A stretch of DNA of 64,000 bases from Prevotella sp. Lineage in GTDB: Bacteria > Bacteroidota > Bacteroidia > Bacteroidales > Bacteroidaceae. The stretch spans positions 1 through 64,000 of the forward strand of contig JAGAGD010000115.1 of assembly GCA_017627765.1 (NCBI GenBank), written 5' to 3'. The position numbers were made by a program, and so were the translations under genes. Positions 33,485 to 42,590 of this stretch are shown here, piece by piece. Every line of letters starts with the position of its first letter. Position 1 is the stretch's first letter. Below the pieces are notes generated by a model. It saw only the letters and a list, made by a program, of their open reading frames with translations, had not been told where the DNA came from and made no database searches.

Positions 33485-33574
33485 ATGCCAAACGGAAAGA
33501 AAAAGAAGGGCCACAAGATGGCAACTCACAAGCGTAAAAAAAGATTAAGAAAGAACAGACATAAGAGTAAGTAA
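33485..33574 (+). CDS. 29-aa basic peptide, AURKAIP1/COX24-domain type
   Basis: The sequence MPNGKKKKGHKMATHKRKKR continues to a tail LRKNRHKSK; 17 of 29 residues are Lys, Arg or His. It resembles the short AURKAIP1/COX24-domain proteins annotated in Bacteroidetes. That domain is shared with mitochondrial ribosomal small-subunit protein mS38. A ribosomal location is therefore likely, as a family inference. It lies between the HU gene and a terminator, in a GC and codon context typical of highly expressed genes. It is too short for common gene finders and is easily missed. Confidence 0.85.
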   Translation: MPNGKKKKGHKMATHKRKKRLRKNRHKSK

Positions 33575-33607
33575 ACTATAAAATTCTGAAACTCTGTTCG
33601 ACTAAAG

Positions 33608-33649
33608 GTATGTCAACTAGTTATACTCAACTCTTTGGCATACTTTTTT
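33608..33649 (+). terminator. Terminator before the RNase G gene
   Basis: GTATGTCAA (33608-33616) and TTGGCATAC (33635-33643) pair with one wobble, followed by a run of six T. It ends the HU/small-peptide unit just before rng. Confidence 0.75.
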
Positions 33650-33677
33650 ATTTTAAGAAACTAAGTTATATAATAAG

Positions 33678-35252
33678 ATGACAAGCGAAGTTATTATTGA
33701 TGCAGGTCAGAAAGACATTTCTATCGCTCTACTTGAAGACAAGAAACTTGTAGAGTATCAGAATGAGCCACGTTCTGCCTCATTTTCGGTTGGCAACATT
33801 TACATTGCAAAGGTAAAGAAGCTTATGCCTGGCCTCAATGCATGTTTTGTAGATGTTGGTTTCGAACGCGATGCTTTTCTCCATTATCTTGACTTAGGAA
33901 ATCAATTTAACTCTTATGCTAAGTATCTAAAGCAGGTACAAAGTGACAGAAAGAAGCTTTATCCAATTTCTAAAGCGACACATCTACCAGACTTACAAAA
34001 AGAAGGTTCTATTAGTACAACTTTAAGCGTTGGCCAAGAGGTATTAGTTCAAATTGTTAAAGAACCAATATCAACAAAAGGTCCACGTTTGACTTGTGAA
34101 CTAAGTTTTGCTGGCAGATATTTAGTGCTAATACCATTTGATGATAAAGTTTCTGTTTCTTCAAAAATCAAAAGTGGCGAAGAACGTGCTCGTCTGAAAC
34201 AGCTTATTCACAGTATCAAACCTAAAAATTTTGGTGTAATTGTCAGAACTGTTGCTGAAGGAAAACGAGTTGCGGAACTTGATAGTGAACTAAAAATATT
34301 ATTAAAGCGATGGGAGGAAGCTATTAATAAAGTTCAAAAGACACAGACAAGACCACAACTTGTTTTTGAAGAAACTAGTAGAGCTGTAGCTTTGTTACGT
34401 GATTTATTTAATCCGACATATGAAAACATATATGTCAATGACACTGATATTTGTAAAGAGGTTAGAGAATACGTACAGTTAATTGCTCCTGAAAAGGTTG
34501 ATATTGTCAAACCGTACACAGGTAGTGTGCCTATCTTTGATAATTTTAATGTAACCAAACAGTTAAAATCGGGATTTGGCAAGACTGTAAACTACAAGCA
34601 TGGAGCATATTTAATTATTGAACATACTGAGGCTATGCATGTTGTCGATGTCAACAGCGGAAATCGTACACGCTCCGCAAATGGACAAGAAGCAAATGCT
34701 TTGGATGTAAACTTAGGTGCTGCCGATGAACTAGCACGTCAACTAAGATTAAGAGATATGGGAGGAATTATAATAGTTGACTTCATTGACATGAACCTAG
34801 CAGAAGACAGACAAATGCTCTATGAAAGAATGTGTAAGAATATGCAACAGGATAGAGCACGCCATAATATTCTTCCTCTTAGCAAATTTGGTTTAATGCA
34901 GATTACTCGTCAACGTGTTCGTCCAGCAATGGATCTTAATGTTGAAGAAACCTGTCCAACTTGTTTCGGTAAGGGTAAAATTAAATCAAGTATTCTTTTT
35001 ACAGACCAATTAGAGAGTAAAATTGAAAATCTAGTCAAAAAAATTGGAGTTAAGAAATTCTATTTGCATGTTCATCCTTATGTTGCTGCGTATATTAACC
35101 AAGGATTTATTTCTTTGAAACGTCGCTGGCAAATGAAGTATGGATGTGGAGTACATATTGTTCCTTCACAAAAAATGGCTTTTTTGCAATATGAGTTTTA
35201 TGATTCGAAAAAGCAATTCATTGATATGAAGGAAGAAATTGAAACTAAATAA
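33678..35252 (+). CDS. rng: Ribonuclease G/E family endoribonuclease
   Basis: This 524-aa enzyme cleaves single-stranded RNA in rRNA processing and mRNA decay. An S1 domain lies at about residues 37-130, with IYIAKVKKLMPGLNACFVDV interrupted by an inserted stretch before the rest. The catalytic domain holds the metal-binding aspartates in MHVVDVNSGNR and IIIVDFIDM. The zinc-link cysteines are in ETCPTCFGKGK. The C-terminal RNase E scaffold region is absent, so it is RNase G-like in length. It follows a terminator and ends at a 17-bp bidirectional hairpin. Confidence 0.94.
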   Translation: MTSEVIIDAGQKDISIALLEDKKLVEYQNEPRSASFSVGNIYIAKVKKLMPGLNACFVDVGFERDAFLHYLDLGNQFNSYAKYLKQVQSDRKKLYPISKATHLPDLQKEGSISTTLSVGQEVLVQIVKEPISTKGPRLTCELSFAGRYLVLIPFDDKVSVSSKIKSGEERARLKQLIHSIKPKNFGVIVRTVAEGKRVAELDSELKILLKRWEEAINKVQKTQTRPQLVFEETSRAVALLRDLFNPTYENIYVNDTDICKEVREYVQLIAPEKVDIVKPYTGSVPIFDNFNVTKQLKSGFGKTVNYKHGAYLIIEHTEAMHVVDVNSGNRTRSANGQEANALDVNLGAADELARQLRLRDMGGIIIVDFIDMNLAEDRQMLYERMCKNMQQDRARHNILPLSKFGLMQITRQRVRPAMDLNVEETCPTCFGKGKIKSSILFTDQLESKIENLVKKIGVKKFYLHVHPYVAAYINQGFISLKRRWQMKYGCGVHIVPSQKMAFLQYEFYDSKKQFIDMKEEIETK

Positions 35253-35294
35253 AATTAAGAGAGAGAGGTTTTATAATCTCTCTCTCTTAATTTT
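35251..35294. terminator. Bidirectional terminator, 17-bp perfect stem
   Basis: AAAATTAAGAGAGAGAG (35251-35267) and CTCTCTCTCTTAATTTT (35278-35294) are exact reverse complements around a 10-nt loop. It separates the convergent rng gene and zinc-ribbon lipoprotein gene. Confidence 0.9.
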
Positions 35295-35305
35295 ATAGAC
35301 TAGAA

Positions 35306-36298
35306 TTATATGTTCATAGCACCACAATATGGGCATCTTCCTTTTTGCTTTATCCGCTGAGAACAATTCCCACATATATAATGGGTCCTATTATATGCAA
35401 AATATCTCCAAAGTGCAAAGGCAAAATATGCGATTAACAACAGATATCCAACATAATATAATGTAGTTATACTAAATATAATATAGTCAATTGCACAAAT
35501 TCCTGTTAAACCACACAAATATAATATGCTCTCTCCAAAAGGTAAATGTCTAAATGTATCATCAATAGCAGCAATAGCGACAATAAGCATACTCCAAACT
35601 GACGCTAGGAATATTAACAATAATGGTGGTTGGGTAAAAGGGTTAAGAGTTGGATTGAAGTAAAAATTTCGCCATGATTCTGGAGAGAAATGCTGAATTG
35701 ATGCATAAAAAGCCGCAGATGAAGCAACTATTAGTGTTAGTAACGTAGGATAGAATGAATTAATATCCTTAAAATGTACAATATATGCATTTTTCTTAAA
35801 TAGGATACGAAGCCCATAACTCACACTTATAATACATACAATAATCAAAAATATAAGCAAATGAGTGTTTGAGAATAATGATATAAACTGTGAAATAGGA
35901 TCGTCTGGGTCAACCTTTGGCAGCAAATTACTCTCTTGAATCCATCCAAAATTCAATTGGTCTGATGCTAATTGAACCCAAACAGAGTCTGCATTGCCAT
36001 TTGGAATAATACGAATGTCAGCCACAACCAAAAGAGCATCATGCTTTACGGAGAATGAGTCAATCGGCAATGAACTAAGAGTTTCTTCTGGTTGTTGTCG
36101 TATTAACACCAAACTGTCGGCTTTCACAACAAAGTTAAAATTCTGAGTATAGTGATGGGACTTAAGAAAAGAGATAGAATCCAACTGATTTTCTGTATAA
36201 TCAATTGGTTCATTAGCAATGTTTCTACTTTTATCATAGCATGAAGATAAAAGTACCACAATTATGAAAAATATCAATATTTTATTTTTACTGAGCAT
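35306..36298 (-). CDS. Membrane lipoprotein with C-terminal zinc ribbon
   Basis: This 330-aa protein starts with a lipoprotein signal (LIFFIIVVLLSSC, lipobox Cys at about residue 20). A region of about 120 residues follows that may be an SH3-like fold (LVVADIRIIPNGNADSVWVQ). Then come five hydrophobic helices (about residues 145-168, 182-202, 222-244, 253-275 and 280-305). The tail is a zinc ribbon, CGNCSQRIKQKGRCPYCG. If the N-terminal lipid is periplasmic, five helices put the zinc ribbon in the cytoplasm. I do not recognise a named family. Its start overlaps the U32 peptidase gene by 11 bases, so the two are translationally linked. Confidence 0.8.
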   Translation of the reverse strand: MLSKNKILIFFIIVVLLSSCYDKSRNIANEPIDYTENQLDSISFLKSHHYTQNFNFVVKADSLVLIRQQPEETLSSLPIDSFSVKHDALLVVADIRIIPNGNADSVWVQLASDQLNFGWIQESNLLPKVDPDDPISQFISLFSNTHLLIFLIIVCIISVSYGLRILFKKNAYIVHFKDINSFYPTLLTLIVASSAAFYASIQHFSPESWRNFYFNPTLNPFTQPPLLLIFLASVWSMLIVAIAAIDDTFRHLPFGESILYLCGLTGICAIDYIIFSITTLYYVGYLLLIAYFAFALWRYFAYNRTHYICGNCSQRIKQKGRCPYCGAMNI

Positions 36299-38219
36299 AT
36301 ATATTCATCTGACATGATTTACAATCAAATTCTAATTTAAAAATTCTTCCATCTCCTAATCTTAGTGAAACAGGTTCCTTCCATAATTTTTTATTAATTC
36401 CGCTTCCAACATTATCTTTGTTTTTATTACAAATACCTAATGAATATCTAATGCAATGGCGGCATTGCATTAGAATAGGTTTACGCATCTCACCTACCCT
36501 AGTCTTATTTTTCCTCCATATAACTTCAAATGCACTTCCAGCTTTTTCTAAACCTTCTTCATTATAGAACAAATGTGCTTGACTATTTGCAATGTTACAT
36601 AAATATTTGTAGTTCTTATATGGCTTTATAATACTTTCTGGTATAGAGTTGTTGTGTATATTGTTAAATCCGATTTTTCTCGTATTTTTATTTGCTTCAG
36701 ATATTACACTTTGAAGTTTTAAGACACATTCTCTACGGATTGAAGATAAAAAACTTGAACGAATGAATATATCATTGAGTTTAGAATCAAAATCTATTTC
36801 GCTCACCTCAAAACAAGTGTCGCCTAACTTACTAAGTTGTTTTATTATATTATCTTTTTGAGGACTTTTTGCCGTCTCATTTTCTATTTCCACAGAAACG
36901 TTTGCAGCAATATCTTTATATGGAATTGCCATTTTAACACATATTACTAATTTATTGCTGGCAGAATTTATATTTAATATTTGAAGACTTATTTTTATAC
37001 CAATTTTACGACTTATCATCTTATTATCAGATAGTAGCTCTTCAAATGATTTATCATAATTACGGTACAATAAAATTCCAGGAAATATATCAGTTGGCAT
37101 TTTTTGTGGGAATAATCTATTTCCTTCGGCACGATTAACCCTAAAGCCTATAAGTTCATGTTTCTTATTAAAGTAACATAGTCCGTCTCCATTACTAAAT
37201 GATGCAATGCCAGACACAACAATAGAGTTTCTATTAATTTCTTTAACTTTACCAACTAGTTCCCCAAATGCTTTTGCACTATATGGTTGAAATATATTAG
37301 GTTCTCGTTTATGTAAAAAATATTCTGTAAAGTCTCTATTAAAAGTCTTTTTTAAATTTGGAATAAATCCATAATTAGATCTACCCAAAGATGCACGTTC
37401 ATATTTATCAGGATTTCGTTCTATTATTTCATTAAGTTTATTGCTATATGCAGCAACAACATTTTTGACATAATTCTCATCTTTTAACCTTCCCTCTATC
37501 TTTAGCGATGTTACGCCTGTATTTACAAGCTGTTCAACAGAGTCAATTCTGCACATATCCTTCATTGATAAAAGATGTTGATTTTCAACAATAACTTCAT
37601 CATCAGCATTTATCAAGTCAAACTTCATCCTGCAAAATTGTGCACATTCACCTCTGTTTGCACTCCTATTAAAACAGAATTCTGAGGCATAACAAGCACC
37701 AGAGTAACTCACACAAAGTGCGCCATGAACAAATGCCTCTAATTCAATGTCAGGAACGCAATTATGTATTTCTTTAATTTCATTTAAAGATAACTCCCTT
37801 GCCAGAACAGCCCTACTGAATCCAATGTCCTTAAGCCATTTAACTTTCTCAGGTGTTCTATTATCAGTCTGGGTTGAAGCGTGAACTTCTATTTTTCCTC
37901 TTGCATAAACTAATAATCCCATATCTTGGAGCAACACGGCGTCAACATCAACTTTTATCAGTTCATCTATCATTTTTCGTGCATCTTGCAATTCATCATC
38001 ATAGATAATTGTGTTGACCGTTACATAAACTTTTGCACCATAATTATGTGCGAAATCACAAAGTTCACGAATATCTTTAATAGTATTACCTGCAGCAACT
38101 CTTGCACCAAAGCGTCCCGCTCCTATATATATAGCATCAGCTCCAGCTTTTATTGCTGCAATACCTGTTAATTTGTTTTTCGCAGGGGCTAAAAGTTCTA
38201 TTGCTCGCCTTTTACTCAT
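36288..38219 (-). CDS. U32 family peptidase / RlhA-like protein
   Basis: This 643-aa protein has a TIM-barrel-like U32 domain (ELLAPAKNKLTGIAAIKAGA, FARGKIEVHASTQTDNR-type segment, ELEAFVHGALCVSYSGACYAS, NRGECAQFCRM, and SLKIEGRLKDENYVKNVVAAY). The cysteines in GACYAS..NRGECAQFC suit a metal or iron-sulphur site. A long C-terminal region follows and ends with more Cys (CRHCIRYSLGIC and FDCKSCQMN). U32 proteins include collagenase-like PrtC and RlhA, which hydroxylates 23S rRNA C2501 in E. coli. The length and C-terminal extension fit the RlhA type better than a secreted protease, and there is no signal peptide. This is an inference from homology. Confidence 0.88.
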   Translation of the reverse strand: MSKRRAIELLAPAKNKLTGIAAIKAGADAIYIGAGRFGARVAAGNTIKDIRELCDFAHNYGAKVYVTVNTIIYDDELQDARKMIDELIKVDVDAVLLQDMGLLVYARGKIEVHASTQTDNRTPEKVKWLKDIGFSRAVLARELSLNEIKEIHNCVPDIELEAFVHGALCVSYSGACYASEFCFNRSANRGECAQFCRMKFDLINADDEVIVENQHLLSMKDMCRIDSVEQLVNTGVTSLKIEGRLKDENYVKNVVAAYSNKLNEIIERNPDKYERASLGRSNYGFIPNLKKTFNRDFTEYFLHKREPNIFQPYSAKAFGELVGKVKEINRNSIVVSGIASFSNGDGLCYFNKKHELIGFRVNRAEGNRLFPQKMPTDIFPGILLYRNYDKSFEELLSDNKMISRKIGIKISLQILNINSASNKLVICVKMAIPYKDIAANVSVEIENETAKSPQKDNIIKQLSKLGDTCFEVSEIDFDSKLNDIFIRSSFLSSIRRECVLKLQSVISEANKNTRKIGFNNIHNNSIPESIIKPYKNYKYLCNIANSQAHLFYNEEGLEKAGSAFEVIWRKNKTRVGEMRKPILMQCRHCIRYSLGICNKNKDNVGSGINKKLWKEPVSLRLGDGRIFKLEFDCKSCQMNIYAQ

Positions 38220-38260
38220 CTGTAAGTTTTAATATTAAAACAATTAATCTATAAACATTG

Positions 38261-38291
38261 CAAAATTACAATTATGCTTCTAAAAAACAAA
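38261..38291 (-). promoter_or_regulatory. Promoter of the U32 peptidase operon
   Basis: On the minus strand TTTG (38291-38288), a 19-bp spacer and TAATTTTG (38268-38261) match both boxes exactly. The leader is about 40 nt. Confidence 0.82.
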
Positions 38292-38324
38292 ATTAAAATA
38301 ATAAATCTTAGTAAATACAAGCAA

Positions 38325-38361
38325 AAATAATGGCGCATTCATGATGAACACGCCATTATTT
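38325..38361 (-). terminator. Terminator of the M13 peptidase gene
   Basis: AAATAATGGCG (38325-38335) and CGCCATTATTT (38351-38361) pair perfectly over 11 bp. On the minus strand a TTTTTG tail follows. It lies 21 bases past the peptidase stop codon. Confidence 0.85.
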
Positions 38362-38382
38362 CATATAACAAGAATAAACTTA

Positions 38383-40416
38383 TTACCAGAGTGATAATCT
38401 TTGCTCTTTTGGAATAAATAGCTTATCTGTTGGTTTTATATTGAACGCATCATACCACATGTCGATATGTGGAAGAGCACCATCAACACGCCAACGACCT
38501 AGACTATGAGGGTCACTCTTAGTGCGATTACGAATTTCTGCTTCTGTAATGTTTCCTGCCCAAACACCAGCGTATGCTAAGAAGAATCTTTGTTCTGGTG
38601 TAAAACCATCAATTACAGGAAGCGGATTGTTTTCTGTAGCCATCTTAAAAGCGTAATATGCGACCTGAAGACCACCATGATCAGCCAAGTTTTCTCCTAA
38701 TGTCAGATTACCATTGGCTTTGAGATCTGGAAGAAGTTGTATCTGTGAGAAGAAGTCGGCATACTTACCTGTGCGTTTTACAAAATTAACACCGTCACTC
38801 TTAGTCCACCAGTCTACCATATTTCCAGTCTTATCATAGTGGCGGCCTTGATCATCAAATCCATGGGTCATTTCATGTCCAATAACTACACCTATAGCAC
38901 CATAATTAAAGGCATCATCTGCTGTAGGGTCAAAGAAAGGAACTTGAAGAATACCAGCAGGGAAGCATATTTCGTTTGTTGTTGGGTTATAATATGCATT
39001 AACCGTTTGTGGGGTCATAAACCATTCGTCTGGATCAACTGGTTTGCCTGCAGTCTTTTCAATCTGATGCTTATTCCAGAAACGACGACATTCCAAAACA
39101 TTTTGATAATAAGATTTAGATGGGTCAATTTCAAGTTTACTTATATCATCCCATTTATTGGGATATCCAATTTTCACATAAAAAGCATTTAACTTTTCAA
39201 GGGCAGCTTTCTTGGTTTTCTTGCTCATCCAAGTTTGAGCTTCAATACGCTTTGCAAGAGACTTCTGCAGATTCTTTACAAGAGTTTCCATACGACTCTT
39301 AGATGATGCAGGGAAATAACGCTCTACATATATTTTTCCAAGAGCCTGCCCCATCTGAGCTTCTACTTGATTTGTTGCTCTCTTCCAACGTGGATAATCA
39401 ACCTTGCGACCAGAAAGAGTTTTTCCGAAGAAATCAAAGTTTGCTTGACTGATATATTCACTTAAGTAACTGCTTGCGCTAAGTATGATATCCCATTCAA
39501 TATATGCACGGTAATCATCTGCATCAAGTTCAGATATTATCTTATCTGCACCAGCAACAAATGAAGGTTGTCCTACGATAAGTTCCTGAAAGTATTTTGT
39601 ATCAATACCTTCTGCATTTAGGTGGCGAGTAATCTGAACATTTGGGTAGCGCTTTTCAAACTCTTTAAGAGTCATTTTATTATAGTTAGCTTCTACATCA
39701 CGCAATTCTGTACGACTTTTTGATACCTTAGCCAATGCTGTTTCAATACGTAAAATGCCTTCCATCTTTGATTGTGCTTCAGCCTTAGTAAAGCCAAAGA
39801 ACTGAAACATTCTTACAATATGCGCTTTATAAGCCTCACGAATGGCTGTTGTAGCTTCGTCATTATCAAGATAGTATTCTTTTTGTCCTAAAGTTAATCC
39901 ACCTTGATATACATTCATGATATTCATTTTGGCATTTTTCTCATCTGCACCAAATCCCATTCCCATAAAGTTTGAGAGACCATATTCTGCATATTTGAAC
40001 TTCATGTTTTCAAGATCGGCAACAGTTTTTGCAGCTTCAGCTTCACGAATTAAAGGCATAACAGGTTGAACACCTTCCCTATTAAGTCTATCTGAATCCA
40101 TTGCGAGCTTATAATAGTCACTGAGTTTCTGCTCTACAGTTCCTTTAGCATATTCACCTTTCTCCAACTCTGAAAGAATTGAGTGGATCCTCTTGTTATT
40201 GTCTTCTGCAAGACGGTCAAAACTTCCATAACGCGAATAAGCATCAGGCAGTGGATTTGCTTTCATCCAACCACCACAAGCGAAATCGTAGAAGCTTTCA
40301 CCTGGATTGACATTTTTGTCTAAATCGGCTGGATTTATGCCCGATTTCAATTGATTTTGAGCTAATGTTGCAACTGATAGAGATGCCATAGCCATAATTG
40401 TCAATAGTTTTTTCAT
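38383..40416 (-). CDS. pepO: M13 family zinc endopeptidase (PepO/neprilysin-like)
   Basis: This 677-aa metallopeptidase has a signal peptide (MKKLLTIMAMASLSVATLAQ), so it is exported. The zinc site is VVIGHEMTHGFDDQGRHYD (HExxH), and the third ligand glutamate is in GENLADHGGLQVAYYAF. The substrate-binding NAYYNPTTNEICFPAGILQ and the C-terminal RVDGALPHIDMWYDAF are typical of M13. The family trims oligopeptides. In this organism it likely acts in the periplasm during peptide use, which fits a protein-fermenting lifestyle. It lies 40 bases downstream of the ABC-F gene on the same strand. Confidence 0.94.
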   Translation of the reverse strand: MKKLLTIMAMASLSVATLAQNQLKSGINPADLDKNVNPGESFYDFACGGWMKANPLPDAYSRYGSFDRLAEDNNKRIHSILSELEKGEYAKGTVEQKLSDYYKLAMDSDRLNREGVQPVMPLIREAEAAKTVADLENMKFKYAEYGLSNFMGMGFGADEKNAKMNIMNVYQGGLTLGQKEYYLDNDEATTAIREAYKAHIVRMFQFFGFTKAEAQSKMEGILRIETALAKVSKSRTELRDVEANYNKMTLKEFEKRYPNVQITRHLNAEGIDTKYFQELIVGQPSFVAGADKIISELDADDYRAYIEWDIILSASSYLSEYISQANFDFFGKTLSGRKVDYPRWKRATNQVEAQMGQALGKIYVERYFPASSKSRMETLVKNLQKSLAKRIEAQTWMSKKTKKAALEKLNAFYVKIGYPNKWDDISKLEIDPSKSYYQNVLECRRFWNKHQIEKTAGKPVDPDEWFMTPQTVNAYYNPTTNEICFPAGILQVPFFDPTADDAFNYGAIGVVIGHEMTHGFDDQGRHYDKTGNMVDWWTKSDGVNFVKRTGKYADFFSQIQLLPDLKANGNLTLGENLADHGGLQVAYYAFKMATENNPLPVIDGFTPEQRFFLAYAGVWAGNITEAEIRNRTKSDPHSLGRWRVDGALPHIDMWYDAFNIKPTDKLFIPKEQRLSLW

Positions 40417-40456
40417 TGTGATTAATGTTTTTAATGATTATATAATTTTGATAATT

Positions 40457-42409
40457 TCAATTTTTTATATTGTCGAGTTCTTCATTTAGTTCCTCCCAAT
40501 CACTTACAAGATTATTAATTTTATCTTTGATTGATGAATATTCATTAACGAGATCCAAGTTGGAAGCATTCTCTGGTTTAAAAAATAAATTATCTATTTC
40601 AGAAATTCGATTTTCATTTTCTTCAATTGATATTTCTGTTTGTTTGATTAATTTCTCAAGTTTTGATATTTTCTTTTGTAATTCCTTATGTTCCAGATAA
40701 TTCTGTTTTCCCAAATTGCTTTTTTGTTCATGTTGTAATTTATCATTTCCTTGATTATTTTTATTCTTCCCACTAATTTGTTGTGCCTGTTCATTTTGAA
40801 AATCAAATTGATGATGTCTAAGGAAGTCATAAATGCCACCAATATGTTCTTTTACTTTTCCACCACCAAATTCGTATACTTTAGAAACTAAGCCATCAAG
40901 GAACTCTCTATCATGGCTCACGACAATTACCGTCCCATCAAAAGCCTTTAAAGCCTCTTTAAGTACATCTTTTGAAACCATATCAAGATGATTAGTCGGT
41001 TCATCTAATATGAGTAAATTTACAGGTTCAAGTAATAAACGAATCATTGCTAAACGGCTACGCTCGCCACCACTTAAGACTCTGACATATTTTTCGGAAG
41101 ATTCGCCTCCAAACATAAAAGCGCCTAATATGTCATTTATTCTAGTACGAATTTCACCTTTTGCAACATTATCAATTGTGTCAAAGACTGTGATATTTCC
41201 ATCAAGTAGTTGTGCTTGATTTTGAGCAAAATATCCGATTTGAACATTATGACCAACTTTAAGATATCCCTCGAATGGTATCTCTCCCATAATACATTTA
41301 ACAAGAGTAGACTTTCCTTCCCCATTTTTGCCAACAAATGCAACTTTTTCACCACGTTTAATAGTAAGGTTAACATCTGAAAAAACATTGTGCTGACCAT
41401 AATTCTTTTTCAAGTCTTTGCAAATTAAAGGATAATCTCCACTCCTCAAACATGGTGGAAATTTCAAATGCATTGTAGAACGATCAATTTCGTCAACTTC
41501 AATTGGAACTATTTTCTCCAATTGTTTAATTCTACTTTGTACTTGTACAGCTTTTGTTGGTTTATATCTGAATTTATCTATAAATTCTTTTATATCTGCA
41601 ATTTCTTTTTGTTGATTCTCATATGCTCTTAGTTGTTGTTCTCTGCGTTCTTCTCGTAATTTAACATACTCATCATATTTCACTTTGTAGTCAACAATAT
41701 TGCAGCAACTGATTTCAATTGTCCTGTTTGTTATATTATTGATGAAAGCCCTATCATGACTAACCAGTATCACGGTGCTGCTGCTTTGCATAATAAATTG
41801 CTCTAGCCATTGTATACTTTCAATGTCAAGATGATTCGTAGGTTCATCAAGAAGCAGAACGTCTGGGTGTTGAAGAAGTATTTTGGCAAGTTCAATACGC
41901 ATCCTCCAACCTCCACTAAATTCTTTTGTGGGTCTATCAAAGTCAGTATTCTTAAAACCAAGTCCTATGAGAGTTCTTTCTATTTCAGCTTCAAAATTAT
42001 CTCCACCCAATATCATGTATTGGTCATGCATCTGCGAATAGTTTTCAACAAGCTGAAGATAATCACTACTTTCATAATCTTCTCTCGTTTGCATTTCTTT
42101 TTCAAGAGCAACCAACTTTTTTTTAAGGGATATATGCGAAGCAAAAGCTTTGCGAGTATCTTGTCTGACCGTTGTGTCATCTTGAAGTTGCATAACCTGA
42201 GGAAGATAACCAACTGTGGTACCATTGGGCATTGATACACAACCAGATGTTGGCTGCATTATTCCACAAATCAATTTCAAAAGAGTTGATTTACCTGCAC
42301 CATTTTTGCCAACAAGAGCAACTCTATCGCGGTCATTAACTACAAAATTGGCATTTGAAAATAGAGGTTTTGAACTGAATTCTACTGTTAGTCCTTCTAC
42401 AGAAATCAT
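40457..42409 (-). CDS. ABC-F family ATPase
   Basis: This 650-aa soluble protein carries two ABC domains and no membrane segment. The first shows ALVGKNGAGKSTLLKLICG, FSGGWRMRIELAKILL and LLLDEPTNHLD. The second shows AFVGKNGEGKSTLVKCIMG, LSGGERSRLAMIRLLL and LILDEPTNHLD. The charged ABC-F linker lies between them (about residues 230-320). A coiled-coil C-terminus (about residues 560-650) resembles that of Uup or YheS. ABC-F proteins act on the ribosome E site. Some give antibiotic protection, but the housekeeping type with a coiled-coil tail is more likely here. It is divergent from tex. Confidence 0.92.
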   Translation of the reverse strand: MISVEGLTVEFSSKPLFSNANFVVNDRDRVALVGKNGAGKSTLLKLICGIMQPTSGCVSMPNGTTVGYLPQVMQLQDDTTVRQDTRKAFASHISLKKKLVALEKEMQTREDYESSDYLQLVENYSQMHDQYMILGGDNFEAEIERTLIGLGFKNTDFDRPTKEFSGGWRMRIELAKILLQHPDVLLLDEPTNHLDIESIQWLEQFIMQSSSTVILVSHDRAFINNITNRTIEISCCNIVDYKVKYDEYVKLREERREQQLRAYENQQKEIADIKEFIDKFRYKPTKAVQVQSRIKQLEKIVPIEVDEIDRSTMHLKFPPCLRSGDYPLICKDLKKNYGQHNVFSDVNLTIKRGEKVAFVGKNGEGKSTLVKCIMGEIPFEGYLKVGHNVQIGYFAQNQAQLLDGNITVFDTIDNVAKGEIRTRINDILGAFMFGGESSEKYVRVLSGGERSRLAMIRLLLEPVNLLILDEPTNHLDMVSKDVLKEALKAFDGTVIVVSHDREFLDGLVSKVYEFGGGKVKEHIGGIYDFLRHHQFDFQNEQAQQISGKNKNNQGNDKLQHEQKSNLGKQNYLEHKELQKKISKLEKLIKQTEISIEENENRISEIDNLFFKPENASNLDLVNEYSSIKDKINNLVSDWEELNEELDNIKN

Positions 42410-42436
42410 CGATTGTTGTGATTATATATAGTTTTG

Positions 42437-42467
42437 CAAAGGTAATTATTTATAAATTAATTACAAA
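42437..42467 (-). promoter_or_regulatory. Promoter of the ABC-F gene
   Basis: On the minus strand TTTG (42467-42464), a 19-bp spacer and TACCTTTG (42444-42437) match both boxes exactly. The leader is about 25 nt. Confidence 0.82.
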
Positions 42468-42489
42468 GAAAAAGATTTAAGAAAACAAT

Positions 42490-42512
42490 TATTGAGCAAA
42501 AAATGCTCAATA
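42490..42512. promoter_or_regulatory. Palindrome between the ABC-F and tex promoters (candidate operator)
   Basis: TATTGAGCA (42490-42498) and TGCTCAATA (42504-42512) are perfect inverted arms around AAAAA. The right arm ends three bases before the tex -33 box, and the left arm lies 22 bp upstream of the ABC-F -33 box. A dimeric regulator could bind here, or it may be a hairpin. No regulator is known for it. Confidence 0.55.
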
Positions 42513-42515
42513 TTT

Positions 42516-42546
42516 TTTGTTTGTTCATCAAAAAAACGTACTTTCG
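42516..42546 (+). promoter_or_regulatory. Promoter of tex
   Basis: TTTG (42516-42519), a 19-bp spacer and TACTTTCG (42539-42546) fit the consensus with one mismatch in the -7 box. The leader is about 38-44 nt. Confidence 0.78.
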
Positions 42547-42590
42547 CACCATTAATTATTATAAATGACAAACAATAGAACCGCAACGTT

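Noticed and set aside
40457..42409. Antibiotic-resistance ABC-F protein
   Set aside because: The coiled-coil C-terminus and core-genome setting fit a housekeeping ABC-F. Nothing points to a resistance subtype.
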